From positions 1 through 11,237 of the forward strand of contig JANHAI010000015.1 in NCBI GenBank assembly GCA_024464205.1: a DNA stretch of 11,237 nt. Direction: 5' to 3'. The notes beneath the pieces are model-generated. The model was not told the DNA's origin. It saw nothing but the letters and a program-made list of their open reading frames with translations, and searched no databases. This document shows, in pieces, positions 4,055-11,237 of this stretch. Both the position numbers and the translations under genes were made by a program. Each line of letters starts with the position of its first letter. Positions within the stretch are counted from its first letter, which is position 1. The stretch is from Candidatus Methanomethylicia archaeon (lineage in GTDB: Archaea > Thermoproteota > Methanomethylicia > Methanomethylicales > Methanomethylicaceae).

Positions 4055-6513
4055 AAGACAAAGTAGAAGACTGCCGCTGCCGCCAAAATGGCTACTATTA
4101 TTATCGCATACGTGGTGGTCGGGTCGTCCCTGCCAACTATGCTGAGCTCAGCGCTTGAGCTCCCGTCGTATACCGATTCGCCGGCGAATACGGCCCTGAA
4201 GACTGCCTCACCCGCCTTGACCTGCTGGTAGCTGAATGTAGCAACCCCTGAATTGTCTGAGACCGCGCTGCCCAGGGTGACCCAGGAGCTGCCCGACTTC
4301 TCCTGGAACCAAACCGTGATCCCGGCCACGCTCGCGTTGTTCTCGTCCTTCACATACGCCTTCAGCAGGAGGGGCTTCCCTGTTATCGCTGCGCCCTCTG
4401 TCTGCATGCTCACACTCGTCTCAATCGGCAGCACTTGAATCGTGATAGCCCTCTGGGCCCCTTCATAAACGCTGTCCCCGCTGAACTCCGCCCGCAGCTC
4501 GAATGTCCCCACGGCCTCCGTGGGCACCAGTATTGTGGCAGAGCCGTTCATGTCCGTCGTCATCATGCCCAAGTAAGTCGCGTTCGAGTAGAACCTTATC
4601 GCCTTGTTCACCAGTGGCACCAGGTTGCTGTCCTTTAGCAACGCCGTGACAAACACCGAATCATTGACCTTCATCTCGAAGCCGCCCGCCTGCTGCGTCC
4701 CGTTGATCAGAACGCTCACACTCGTCTCAATCGGCAGCACTTGAATCGTGATAGCCCTCTGGGCCCCTTCATAAACGCTGTCCCCGCTGAACTCCGCCCG
4801 CAGCTCGAATGTCCCCACGGCCTCCGTGGGCACCAGTATTGTGGCAGAGCCGTTCATGTCCGTCGTCATCATGCCCAAGTAAGTCGCGTTCGAGTAGAAC
4901 CTTATCGCCTTGTTCACCAGTGGCACCAGGTTGCTGTCCTTTAGCAACGCCGTGACAAACACCGAATCATTGACCTTCACTCCCGCTTGGCTGATGCTGA
5001 GATCGATCTCCGTCAGGACCCTCGTGACGTTGTAATTCACCACGAAATCCTGCGCCCTCTCAGCGCCCGTGAAGTCTTTGTACCTCGCTTCAATGATGAC
5101 TTGCTTCACCCCAATCGAACTGCCCGGAGAGGTCGTCAGATTCAGGAAGACCGCTTTGCTTCCCCCCTCATTGATCGTGCCGACCGTTGCGTTCAAAGGC
5201 GTGATGGTTCCGTCCTGCACCGACTTCACCCTGAGCGTGACGCCGTTCAGCGCATCGTTGCCCGTGTTCGAGACGGTTATCTGCCAGGACTTCGTCTGGT
5301 TCCCCCCGCCTATGCTGAGCGGCGCTGCTGACACCCCTATCGAATTATTTACCGCCTTCACAGAGAAGTTCACGACGTCCTTGACGACCTCGCCAAAGGT
5401 CGTGTTGAGGACCAGCTCAGCCGAATAGTAATGGATGGCTGGGCCCTGGATCGAAGAGATGAGGAACGGTTGGAGTGAAGGGCTTCCTTGGGAGACCATT
5501 ACCTCAACGGATTCCCCGGTGAGCGTGCCGTTGTCGTAGAGCCTAATCCGGAGCGGCACAGGGCTGCTGAAGTTGACGTTGGCGACCGTGAAGTTCATCC
5601 ATAGCTGGCTGCCTGTGTATACCCTAGCCATCCCGCCTCCCACAAGGTCCGCCACGCCAGATCCGTTGGTTACCGTCGCGCTAGTTATGGCAGCGATGCC
5701 GCCTTCGCCTGACGCCTCAAGGTAGAACGTGTGCAGAACATCCGCCACTAAGTTGATCGCGATGTTCAGCGTCTGCCCTGCCCTCTCGCGGCACAAGGAA
5801 GAACACCCGCACCAGAAACCGTTGAGCCATGCCGCCGACCGGCCCTTGCTGTCTCCGAAGGTGGTATTGTAAGCAAGCTCAAGGGTCGCGTTGTAGGCGG
5901 TGCGCGCAGTCAATTCGCCGTCAAAAATGATGTACTTCCCGAAGGTGTTCGACACGTACTGCATCGTCCTGTTCCCGACATAGTCCTCAAACTCCGTCAC
6001 CATTGCCAAGTCGGGGGCGCCCCAATCGGTCGAGGCCCCCATCACGTGCCCGAATGAGCCGACGTCTGTTATGTAATGGGTCATCGCCCCGATCATCATC
6101 ACTGCCTTGTCGAGATCCCCTTCCATCATAAGCTGAAGAGAGTAGTTGTACATATCCTGGGCTCTCACGGCCGATGAATTGTCCTGAAGCGTCTTGTTGG
6201 AGAAGTAGTAGACGTGGTGCTTGCTCGTGTCGCCTATGCCGTAGCCCCCTACCGCAGAGGCATAGTCGGGGAGCTCGGTCCCGAACAGCAGCCTCGAGAA
6301 GCGATCGACCAGGTACTGCTTCTCCTCGGCCGGGAGGAAGCTCAGCGCATGGTCTACGATAAAATCATGTGTGCTGTACTTCGGGCTCGCAACCGTCGAG
6401 GAGATCCCGCCGTTCGAGTACGCTAGGGCGGAGCCCACGCCCGCATTAACCAAAAGTGCGAACAAAATAAACACGGAAAAGGCCTTTGCAGCATCTATCT
6501 TTTTCTTGTCCAT
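4039..6513 (-). CDS. Surface-anchored zinc-dependent phospholipase C-like protein with Ig stalk
   Basis: This 824-residue secreted protein has a signal peptide at about 1-32 (MDKKK then a hydrophobic core). An N-terminal domain at about 45-270 carries the metal-ligand pattern of zinc-dependent phospholipase C (PF00882): STHDFIVDHAL (His49), LPDYAS (Asp83), KHHVYYF (His99/100), MTHYITD (His146, Asp150), FGHVMG (His156) and TEFEDYV (Glu174/176). Such enzymes use three zinc ions to hydrolyse phospholipids; the substrate here is unknown. Two CARDB-like domains follow (about 275-380 and 390-495), then three Ig/Big-type domains (about 500-795), two of them nearly identical. A membrane helix (about 800-820) and RRR end the protein, anchoring it with the enzyme outside. 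Many N-X-S/T sequons suggest N-glycosylation. A CxCxxxC cluster (Cys235, 237, 241) interrupts the enzyme domain. The ATG at 6513 has a strong AGGTGGAG nine bases upstream. Confidence 0.85.
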   Translation of the reverse strand: MDKKKIDAAKAFSVFILFALLVNAGVGSALAYSNGGISSTVASPKYSTHDFIVDHALSFLPAEEKQYLVDRFSRLLFGTELPDYASAVGGYGIGDTSKHHVYYFSNKTLQDNSSAVRAQDMYNYSLQLMMEGDLDKAVMMIGAMTHYITDVGSFGHVMGASTDWGAPDLAMVTEFEDYVGNRTMQYVSNTFGKYIIFDGELTARTAYNATLELAYNTTFGDSKGRSAAWLNGFWCGCSSLCRERAGQTLNIAINLVADVLHTFYLEASGEGGIAAITSATVTNGSGVADLVGGGMARVYTGSQLWMNFTVANVNFSSPVPLRIRLYDNGTLTGESVEVMVSQGSPSLQPFLISSIQGPAIHYYSAELVLNTTFGEVVKDVVNFSVKAVNNSIGVSAAPLSIGGGNQTKSWQITVSNTGNDALNGVTLRVKSVQDGTITPLNATVGTINEGGSKAVFLNLTTSPGSSIGVKQVIIEARYKDFTGAERAQDFVVNYNVTRVLTEIDLSISQAGVKVNDSVFVTALLKDSNLVPLVNKAIRFYSNATYLGMMTTDMNGSATILVPTEAVGTFELRAEFSGDSVYEGAQRAITIQVLPIETSVSVLINGTQQAGGFEMKVNDSVFVTALLKDSNLVPLVNKAIRFYSNATYLGMMTTDMNGSATILVPTEAVGTFELRAEFSGDSVYEGAQRAITIQVLPIETSVSMQTEGAAITGKPLLLKAYVKDENNASVAGITVWFQEKSGSSWVTLGSAVSDNSGVATFSYQQVKAGEAVFRAVFAGESVYDGSSSAELSIVGRDDPTTTYAIIIVAILAAAAVFYFVFVRRR
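4408..4673 (-). repeat. Copy 2 of a 266-bp perfect direct repeat
   Basis: Identical to 4714-4979 by reading base for base, with a period of 306 bp (102 codons). It encodes residues about 614-702, the second of the duplicated Ig-type domains of the phospholipase-like protein. Silent sites are also identical, indicating recent duplication or gene conversion. Confidence 0.93.
4714..4979 (-). repeat. Copy 1 of a 266-bp perfect direct repeat
   Basis: The partner of 4408-4673; it encodes residues about 512-600. The 40 bp between the copies (4674-4713) is unique and encodes the interdomain linker. Perfect repeats of this length allow domain gain or loss by recombination. Confidence 0.93.
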
Positions 6514-6563
6514 TATTCTCTACTCCACCTATCGGCGATTTACATCTAAAAATTGGTACACTC

Positions 6564-7577
6564 CTATATAACGACTTTATCTTCCAGCTCAACCTCGACT
6601 CCCCCGCAGGACTTCAAAACGCTCTGGTAGGCCGCCATCGCCACAGCAGCGTCCTGGACAGAGATCCCCACGGACTTGAATAATGTCACTTCCAGCTCAG
6701 ATTCCCGGCCGCTCTTTGCCCCGGCAACCACTTCCCCGATCTCCGCATGCAAATCAGCCCTCGCGATCGCGCCTTCCTTCATGGGAATTATGATGTCGCC
6801 TGCCTCCGACAGGCACGCCTCATACGAATCCACAACCACCTTCCCCTCCCTTGCTGCGATCAGGACGGCTTCTGTATCGATCTCCCTCGACTGTGGGTCG
6901 TGAGAGCCGATGCCGTTGATGTGGACTCCAGCATCAAGCCATTTCCCACGGACAACCGGAACCCTCGAAGTCGTTGCCGTCACGATGATCCCTGCCCTCC
7001 TGCATGCCCCCTCGGCGTCAGAGCATACCTCAGCATCGACCCCAAACTTCCTGGCAGCGTATTCGGCAAGTGCCTTCGCAGCCGCCTCCGCTGGATCCAC
7101 GATCCATGCCTTCCTGATCCGCCTCACCTCTACAAGCCCCTCCAGCTGTGCCCTCCCCTGGATCCTGGCGCCGAAGATCGCGACCGCCTCGGCGTCCTTA
7201 TTGGACAGGTATTTTGCCGCGACGGCACCCGCGGCGCCCGTCCTTATCGCCGTGAGCGCTGCCCCCTCGATGATCGCCAGCGGACTCCCGTCCTTAGGAT
7301 CGCTAAGTATGACCACGCCGCGCACTGTCGGGAGCCCCCTCGCCTCCCTGTTCCCGCTATGGACGGAGACCTCCTTGACTGCGATCGCCCCCGCCCTCGG
7401 GAGGTAGGCGGGCATGAAAAGGAACGCTCCCGCCCCTCCCTCCACGTCGATCCGGCACCTTGGCGGCATAACGGCCCTCTTGTAGGAGAACTCCTTGAAG
7501 CCCTCCTCAACAGCCTTTATCGCGCCTGCCATCCTCAGCGCAGACCTGAGCTGACTGCTGCCTATTATAAGGACCAT
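6564..7577 (-). CDS. Ornithine cyclodeaminase / mu-crystallin family (archaeal alanine dehydrogenase-like)
   Basis: At 337 residues it has the usual family length (PF02423). Visible signatures are AVKEVSVHSGN (Lys68), GLPTVRGVVILSD (81-93), SPLAIIEGAALTAIRTGAA (98-116), a Rossmann segment AVAIFGARIQGRAQL (131-145), ATTSRVPVVRGKWL (201-214), HINGIGSHDPQSREID (219-234) and KSVGISVQDAA (Asp309, the usual acidic catalytic position). Members use NAD(P) and catalyse either ornithine to proline plus ammonia, reversible alanine deamination, or reduction of cyclic imino acids; motifs alone do not decide which. It is cytoplasmic. The nucleotide loop reads GARIQG rather than the commoner GxGxQ, so the second glycine is replaced by Arg138. 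The start ATG at 7577 has only a weak GTGG upstream. It is divergent from the 7700 gene and lies 50 bp ahead of the phospholipase gene on the same strand. Confidence 0.9.
   Translation of the reverse strand: MVLIIGSSQLRSALRMAGAIKAVEEGFKEFSYKRAVMPPRCRIDVEGGAGAFLFMPAYLPRAGAIAVKEVSVHSGNREARGLPTVRGVVILSDPKDGSPLAIIEGAALTAIRTGAAGAVAAKYLSNKDAEAVAIFGARIQGRAQLEGLVEVRRIRKAWIVDPAEAAAKALAEYAARKFGVDAEVCSDAEGACRRAGIIVTATTSRVPVVRGKWLDAGVHINGIGSHDPQSREIDTEAVLIAAREGKVVVDSYEACLSEAGDIIIPMKEGAIARADLHAEIGEVVAGAKSGRESELEVTLFKSVGISVQDAAVAMAAYQSVLKSCGGVEVELEDKVVI
6565..6571 (-). promoter_or_regulatory. TATA box of the phospholipase C gene
   Basis: On the minus strand TTATATA overlaps the last codons and the TAG stop of the upstream enzyme gene. 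It predicts a start near 6542 and a leader of about 29 bases containing the AGGTGGAG at 6530-6523. The phospholipase gene can thus be transcribed on its own despite a gap of only 50 bases. TTTTTAG just downstream (minus-strand reading of 6546-6552) may end the upstream transcript. Confidence 0.55.
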
Positions 7578-7654
7578 TCGGAGCCACTTCTTACCGAAAC
7601 AATATCGTGAGCGGACCTAATCAACCTTGCCAGGCGGGAGCCGTCCTACCAAAA

Positions 7655-7665
7655 GCTCTTTTAGA
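7655..7665 (+). promoter_or_regulatory. Putative TATA-like element for the Ig-repeat gene
   Basis: GCTCTTTTAGA in the 122-bp gap between divergent genes lies about 38-45 bases before the ATG at 7700. It sits inside a small dyad (AAAAG-CT-CTTTT), and a second dyad AAGAT/ATCTT follows. A start near 7686 would give a leader of about 14 bases. Weak, pattern only. Confidence 0.25.
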
Positions 7666-7699
7666 AGATTTCACTATCTTGAGATGATTGGTGTTAATT

Positions 7700-10522
7700 A
7701 TGATCAGAGCTCCTCGCCGTGCCCTGCGTTCCATGGCTGCGCCTGTTGGAAGGGTCGCGCCAAAGTGCAGCAGGCGTATTCCGCCCTCTAGAAGCTTTAG
7801 GTACTCTGCAGCAGCCCTGATCGCGGCTGCTCTCCTATTCGTCATAGCAACGATGGCGGTTGAGGCGGACTCCCCCTCCATAACCGTTGTCAGCCCAGCT
7901 AACGCGACGTATTTCTACCCGGACGGGCGCGTCGAGATCGCCGCGCAGATCTCGTCCGTCCACAACATCGTCTCAGCAAACGCCTCGATAAACGGCGGGC
8001 AGCTCGTCATCGTGCTGGCATACAACTCCGCCTCCGGTCAATGGGAGGGTGAGGCGACCCTGCTGCCCGGTCACTATTCTATGGTCGTATCAGCGCTCGA
8101 TGACAACGGGGACAGCTCCGCCTCGGCCCCAGTCGGCTTTACAGTAAGCCAGCTCGAAGTGGTATTGAACTCGCCGTCCAACCGCTCCTACAACAGCGAT
8201 CCGTTGACAATAAACGCCTCAGTCCTGACCCTGTCCCCCATCAGCTCTGTGGTTGCCGAGATAGACGGAACAACTAACGTCACGCTCGCCCCATCCGGGG
8301 GCTACTTCGTCGGCGCCTATTCGCTTCCAGAGGGTCGGCACTCGATCAGGGCAATCGCTGAGGACTCCTTCGGGCGGGTCAACTCCACGGCAGCCGTGGC
8401 GTTCACAGTCGACCGATCGCCTCCCTCGGTAGTCCTCCTCTCGCCGACAAACGGCAAGATATACAACTACTCGCGTGTCCTGATCAACGTTAGCGTCTCG
8501 GACCTGTCCTCGATAACCAGCGTCGTCGCAAGGATTAACGGGATTTTGAACATCCCCCTTCCGTACAAAGACGGTTTCTACTTCAACGACACAATCCCGT
8601 ATTCCGAGGGATCGACAAACATCACCATAATAGCGACAGACGAGTTTGGCCAATCGAATAGCAGCGTGGCTGCGACATTTTACGTCGACATGACCCCTCC
8701 CATCGTGGGCGGCCTCTCCCCCGGGAATGGGAGCTACCACAGGCTAACCAACGTCGTGATCAGAGCCAACTTCAATGACGCAGTTGCCGGTGTCAACGCC
8801 TCGTCAGTCCGGATATCTCTTGACGGCGTGGACATCACGTCGTCAGCAGCCATCAGCTCGACCGGCTTCAGCTACCAGTCCTCCTTGGTCCAGGGACCCC
8901 ACGTGGTAATGATCTCTATCAGCGACAACATCGGCATAAGGGCCGACTACCTCTGGACTTTCACCACTGACATCACCCCGCCTTCTCTTTCCGTCATCTC
9001 TCCCGCATCAGGAGCGATCACGAGCTCGCTCAGGCCACAGATCGCCGCCTCATACTCCGACAACGTCGAGATCGACCCGCTCTCCCTCCGCCTCCTCCTG
9101 GACGGCGACGACGTCACTCTCTACTCGGTGGTCACTGGATCCAACATCTCCTACGTGCCGCCCTTCCCGCTCTCAGAGGGGGCCCACAATGCAACCCTCT
9201 TCGCGTCCGACTACGCCAAGAATAACTCGACCCTCTCTTGGTCATTCACTGTTGACGGGACAGCGCCATCGCTGGTGTCCGCATCGCCTGCAAACGGCAG
9301 CAGCGTGACCTCGGAGTTTACCCTCATCAACTTCACTTTCATTGATGCCGTCTCTGGTATCAACTCAAGCTCAGCTGCCCTCTCGGTAGACGGCTCCGCC
9401 GTGCCCTGCACAGTCTCCGGCAACGACCTGGAAGGCTGGTCTTTCCACGCCTCGATCCGGCTGGCTGACGGCCAGCACTCCGCAGTCATCTCGGTGGCTG
9501 ACAGGGGAGGGAACGCCGCATACGCCGAGGTCCGCTTCACCGTCGACAAGAGCACGCCCTCGGTCAACCCGATCTCCCCGATCAACGGCTCCACTGTTCG
9601 CGAGACTGCGCCTGCGATCTCGGCATCGTTCTCCAGCCCCGCGGGGATCTCGTTCTACTACGTCGAGGTCGATTCTGTAAGGGTCAACGCCTCACTGATT
9701 GGGGGGAGGTTCACGCTGACTATGGAACTTGCGGACGGGCCGCACACGGTCTTCGCATACTTCATGGACACATCTGGGAAGGAGGCGTATGCCGCCTGGT
9801 CGTTCACGAAAGATTCGTCCCCGCCCACGATCCTTTCGTTCTCGCCTGGGAACGGGACTGCGCTGAACAGCTCGCAGCAGGTCATTGCGGCGCGCTACGC
9901 GGACCCGATCTCGGGGATCGATGCTGGATCCGTCAAGCTCTTCTTGGACGGGCAGGAGATCACGGCGTCATCTAACTCATCCGCCCTGATCAGCCCACAG
10001 CTGAATTTGGCTGAAGGGAACTACAGGGTCTCGCTCTTCGTCAAGGACAACGCAGGTAACGTCGCATGGGCAAACTGGTCTTTCCTCGTCGACCTCACGC
10101 CACCTTCGATACTCCAATCGTCAATCAGCAACGGCTCGCAGATCGCCTCGAGCAGCTTGAGGCTCGCCTTCAGCTACGGCGGCAACGTGGGCCCAGTCCC
10201 AGGCTCCGTCAAGCTCTTCATCGATGGGAACGACGTGACCCAATCCTCGGCCGTCAACTCCACGAGCCTCATATATTCCCGCCCGCTGCCGGCAGGCTCA
10301 CACGTTGCTACCTTGGTCGTGACCGACAGGGCAGGGAACACAGTCGCTGCCACATGGGAATTCTCAGTCTACCAGGACGCACCCCCCTACCTCGAGCTGG
10401 CCCTCCCCGTGGTGGTAGTGGCGGTGGCACTTATTGCATTCTGGGCTTATATGAGGCGGAGGTATGGCAAGCCCCAAGGAGGGGTCACCCCAGCGAAGGG
10501 CAGCGGATCGAGCAGTCCCTGA
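7700..10522 (+). CDS. Membrane-anchored surface protein with nine Ig-like repeats
   Basis: The protein has 940 residues from the ATG at 7700. This start is preferred because GGTG at 7690-7693 lies six bases before it; in-frame TTG 7688 and GTG 7691 are alternatives. An Arg-rich N-terminus of about 35 residues precedes a hydrophobic export segment (about 36-53). Nine consecutive domains of 90-97 residues follow. Each opens with a P-(S/T/I)-x(4)-SP-x-NG-like phrase (for example PSVVLLSPTNG, PTILSFSPGNG), has an inner LDG or DG turn and an acidic (S/T)D motif, and ends in W-x-F-T-VD or FTVD. This is the pattern of Big/cadherin-like Ig repeats in extracellular stalks. Sequons for N-glycosylation are dense. 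A C-terminal helix (about 897-917) followed by YMRRRYGK anchors it with the repeats outside. No enzymatic domain is visible; adhesion or surface-layer function is inference. The gene 57 bp downstream is probably co-transcribed. Confidence 0.85.
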   Translation: MIRAPRRALRSMAAPVGRVAPKCSRRIPPSRSFRYSAAALIAAALLFVIATMAVEADSPSITVVSPANATYFYPDGRVEIAAQISSVHNIVSANASINGGQLVIVLAYNSASGQWEGEATLLPGHYSMVVSALDDNGDSSASAPVGFTVSQLEVVLNSPSNRSYNSDPLTINASVLTLSPISSVVAEIDGTTNVTLAPSGGYFVGAYSLPEGRHSIRAIAEDSFGRVNSTAAVAFTVDRSPPSVVLLSPTNGKIYNYSRVLINVSVSDLSSITSVVARINGILNIPLPYKDGFYFNDTIPYSEGSTNITIIATDEFGQSNSSVAATFYVDMTPPIVGGLSPGNGSYHRLTNVVIRANFNDAVAGVNASSVRISLDGVDITSSAAISSTGFSYQSSLVQGPHVVMISISDNIGIRADYLWTFTTDITPPSLSVISPASGAITSSLRPQIAASYSDNVEIDPLSLRLLLDGDDVTLYSVVTGSNISYVPPFPLSEGAHNATLFASDYAKNNSTLSWSFTVDGTAPSLVSASPANGSSVTSEFTLINFTFIDAVSGINSSSAALSVDGSAVPCTVSGNDLEGWSFHASIRLADGQHSAVISVADRGGNAAYAEVRFTVDKSTPSVNPISPINGSTVRETAPAISASFSSPAGISFYYVEVDSVRVNASLIGGRFTLTMELADGPHTVFAYFMDTSGKEAYAAWSFTKDSSPPTILSFSPGNGTALNSSQQVIAARYADPISGIDAGSVKLFLDGQEITASSNSSALISPQLNLAEGNYRVSLFVKDNAGNVAWANWSFLVDLTPPSILQSSISNGSQIASSSLRLAFSYGGNVGPVPGSVKLFIDGNDVTQSSAVNSTSLIYSRPLPAGSHVATLVVTDRAGNTVAATWEFSVYQDAPPYLELALPVVVVAVALIAFWAYMRRRYGKPQGGVTPAKGSGSSSP

Positions 10523-10579
10523 TCCCGCGTTAGAAACCTTCATTACCGCTTCCGCAGAGAGTAGGAGCGCTGATCCTGT

Positions 10580-11237
10580 ATGCGTAAAGGTCGAGAGCGC
10601 CCCCGAGCCCCGCTCATTGCAATCAATGCGCTGATCGCGATCTCGATCGTCATTGCCGCTACAGCCATCGGCTCGCTTGCCATTAGCGCCCTCTCGCTCC
10701 CGGCAAGCATCTCGATTGAAGGGCCTGCTCTGAACTCCTCTGGCGGGGGCATGGGGATTTACGCCGATGCGAAGATCGCGAACAGGGGACCCCTCCCGCT
10801 CTCGGCACTCTCCCTCAATGCCTCGGCGTCATCAAGCAGGATGGTCCTGCTCAACATCACGGTCCCTGCAATGGAGATACCTGGCGGGGAATCGAGGGCG
10901 ATCCCCCTCAACCTCTCTTTTCTGGCGGGGAGCCTCCCCCAGTCTGAGCTTCTACGCCTCATCACATCAAATGACACAATAACCTTCCGCGCTTCCTTCG
11001 GTGGGAGCCTCCCGCCGCTTCTCGGCGCATCAGGCCACGTCGAGGCGTCCGTCCCATGGCTCCCGCCCATCAGCAACCTGAGGATAGCCACCACCAATTT
11101 CACGCAGGTCGACGAATCTACCATCTCCGCCGTCCTCGTCATCTCATTCGATAACCTTTCCGACTTCATTCCAGTCATAGGTAAATTGGATGCAACCGTG
11201 TCGGATCCCTTCGGAGGGATCTACAACATAACTCTCT
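10580..11237 (+). CDS. Membrane-anchored LEA14-like domain protein, C-terminus beyond window
   Basis: The frame is open from ATG 10580 to the right edge (219 codons visible). An in-frame TGA nine bases upstream fixes this as the first possible ATG. GGAG at 10563-10566 is a somewhat distant Shine-Dalgarno. A basic N-terminus (MRKGRERPRAP) is followed by a membrane helix or signal anchor at about 12-38. The next stretch, containing AKIANRGPLPLSALSLNASA, IPGGESRAIPLNLSF and ITFRASFGG, matches the layout of LEA14/WHy domains: a beta-sandwich whose first strand ends in an N-(R/P)-GPLPL phrase. A second copy seems to begin near residue 165 (ISNLRIATTNFTQV...). Several N-X-S/T sequons point to an external location. 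Domain assignment is by pattern and moderate. It lies 57 bp after the Ig-repeat gene on the same strand with no terminator between, so the two probably form an operon. Confidence 0.75.
   Translation, partial: MRKGRERPRAPLIAINALIAISIVIAATAIGSLAISALSLPASISIEGPALNSSGGGMGIYADAKIANRGPLPLSALSLNASASSSRMVLLNITVPAMEIPGGESRAIPLNLSFLAGSLPQSELLRLITSNDTITFRASFGGSLPPLLGASGHVEASVPWLPPISNLRIATTNFTQVDESTISAVLVISFDNLSDFIPVIGKLDATVSDPFGGIYNITL

Noticed and set aside
6747..7610. Long (287-codon) plus-strand ORF opposite the ornithine cyclodeaminase-family gene
   Set aside because: It is antisense to a gene with clear family motifs and is Pro/Arg/Cys-rich, as expected for a shadow of GC-rich coding DNA.
7621..7881. 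86-codon minus-strand ORF over the divergent promoter and the start of the Ig-repeat gene
   Set aside because: It overlaps the N-terminus of the large gene and the promoter region; no start signal supports it.
8219..8740. 173-codon minus-strand ORF within the Ig-repeat gene
   Set aside because: It is a shadow frame; the sense strand shows nine regular domains without interruption.
1..11237. CRISPR arrays, tRNA/rRNA genes, transposases or integrases
   Set aside because: I saw no regularly spaced short repeats, no tRNA T-loop GTTCGA signature in a cloverleaf, no rRNA motifs and no recombinase ORF. GGGGAGTAACTG at 3856-3867 is only superficially like part of 5S rRNA.

Overview
The window looks archaeal. 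TATA-like boxes sit about 25-30 bp upstream of predicted transcript starts, T-rich tracts follow genes, and Shine-Dalgarno sequences of the GGTG/GGAGG type precede most starts. Several proteins belong to families common in archaea: DUF169, the ornithine cyclodeaminase/archaeal alanine dehydrogenase family, and Ig-stalk surface proteins with a C-terminal membrane anchor and an RRR tail. The lineage cannot be fixed from this window. Most genes are GC-rich, but the stretch from about 1173 to 2990 and the gap at 3700-3800 are clearly AT-richer.

Layout. (1) Positions 1-1172, minus strand: three tightly overlapping ORFs, namely a 61-aa protein of unknown function, a 61-aa two-helix membrane protein, and a sodium:solute symporter that runs off the left edge. 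(2) 1173-1454: divergent promoter region. (3) 1455-2561, plus: a four-helix membrane protein whose cytoplasmic tail ends in a Lys/Ala-rich, histone-H1-like segment built by an exact 114-bp tandem duplication. (4) 2562-2877: AT-rich gap with a possible micro-ORF. (5) 2878-3615, plus: a DUF169 protein followed by a hairpin terminator. (6) 3616-4038: a gap between convergent genes holding an AT-rich inverted repeat, a strong TATA box and, at the expected transcript start, two long RNA hairpins. I read this as an undescribed non-coding RNA. (7) 4039-6513, minus: a secreted, membrane-anchored zinc-dependent phospholipase C-like protein with an Ig-type stalk containing a perfect 266-bp repeat. (8) 6564-7577, minus: an ornithine cyclodeaminase/alanine dehydrogenase family enzyme. 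(9) 7700-10522 and 10580-end, plus: a surface protein of nine Ig-like domains, then a membrane-anchored protein with LEA14-like domains, truncated by the right edge.

The genes do not form one pathway. The common theme of the right half is the cell surface: an anchored hydrolase, a long Ig stalk and an anchored LEA-like protein. The left half is transport and membrane. The most unusual items are the putative structured RNA at 3809-3907 with its upstream dyad, and the membrane protein with a nucleic-acid-binding-like tail. Two exact internal duplications in two different genes suggest recent repeat-mediated copying in this locus.
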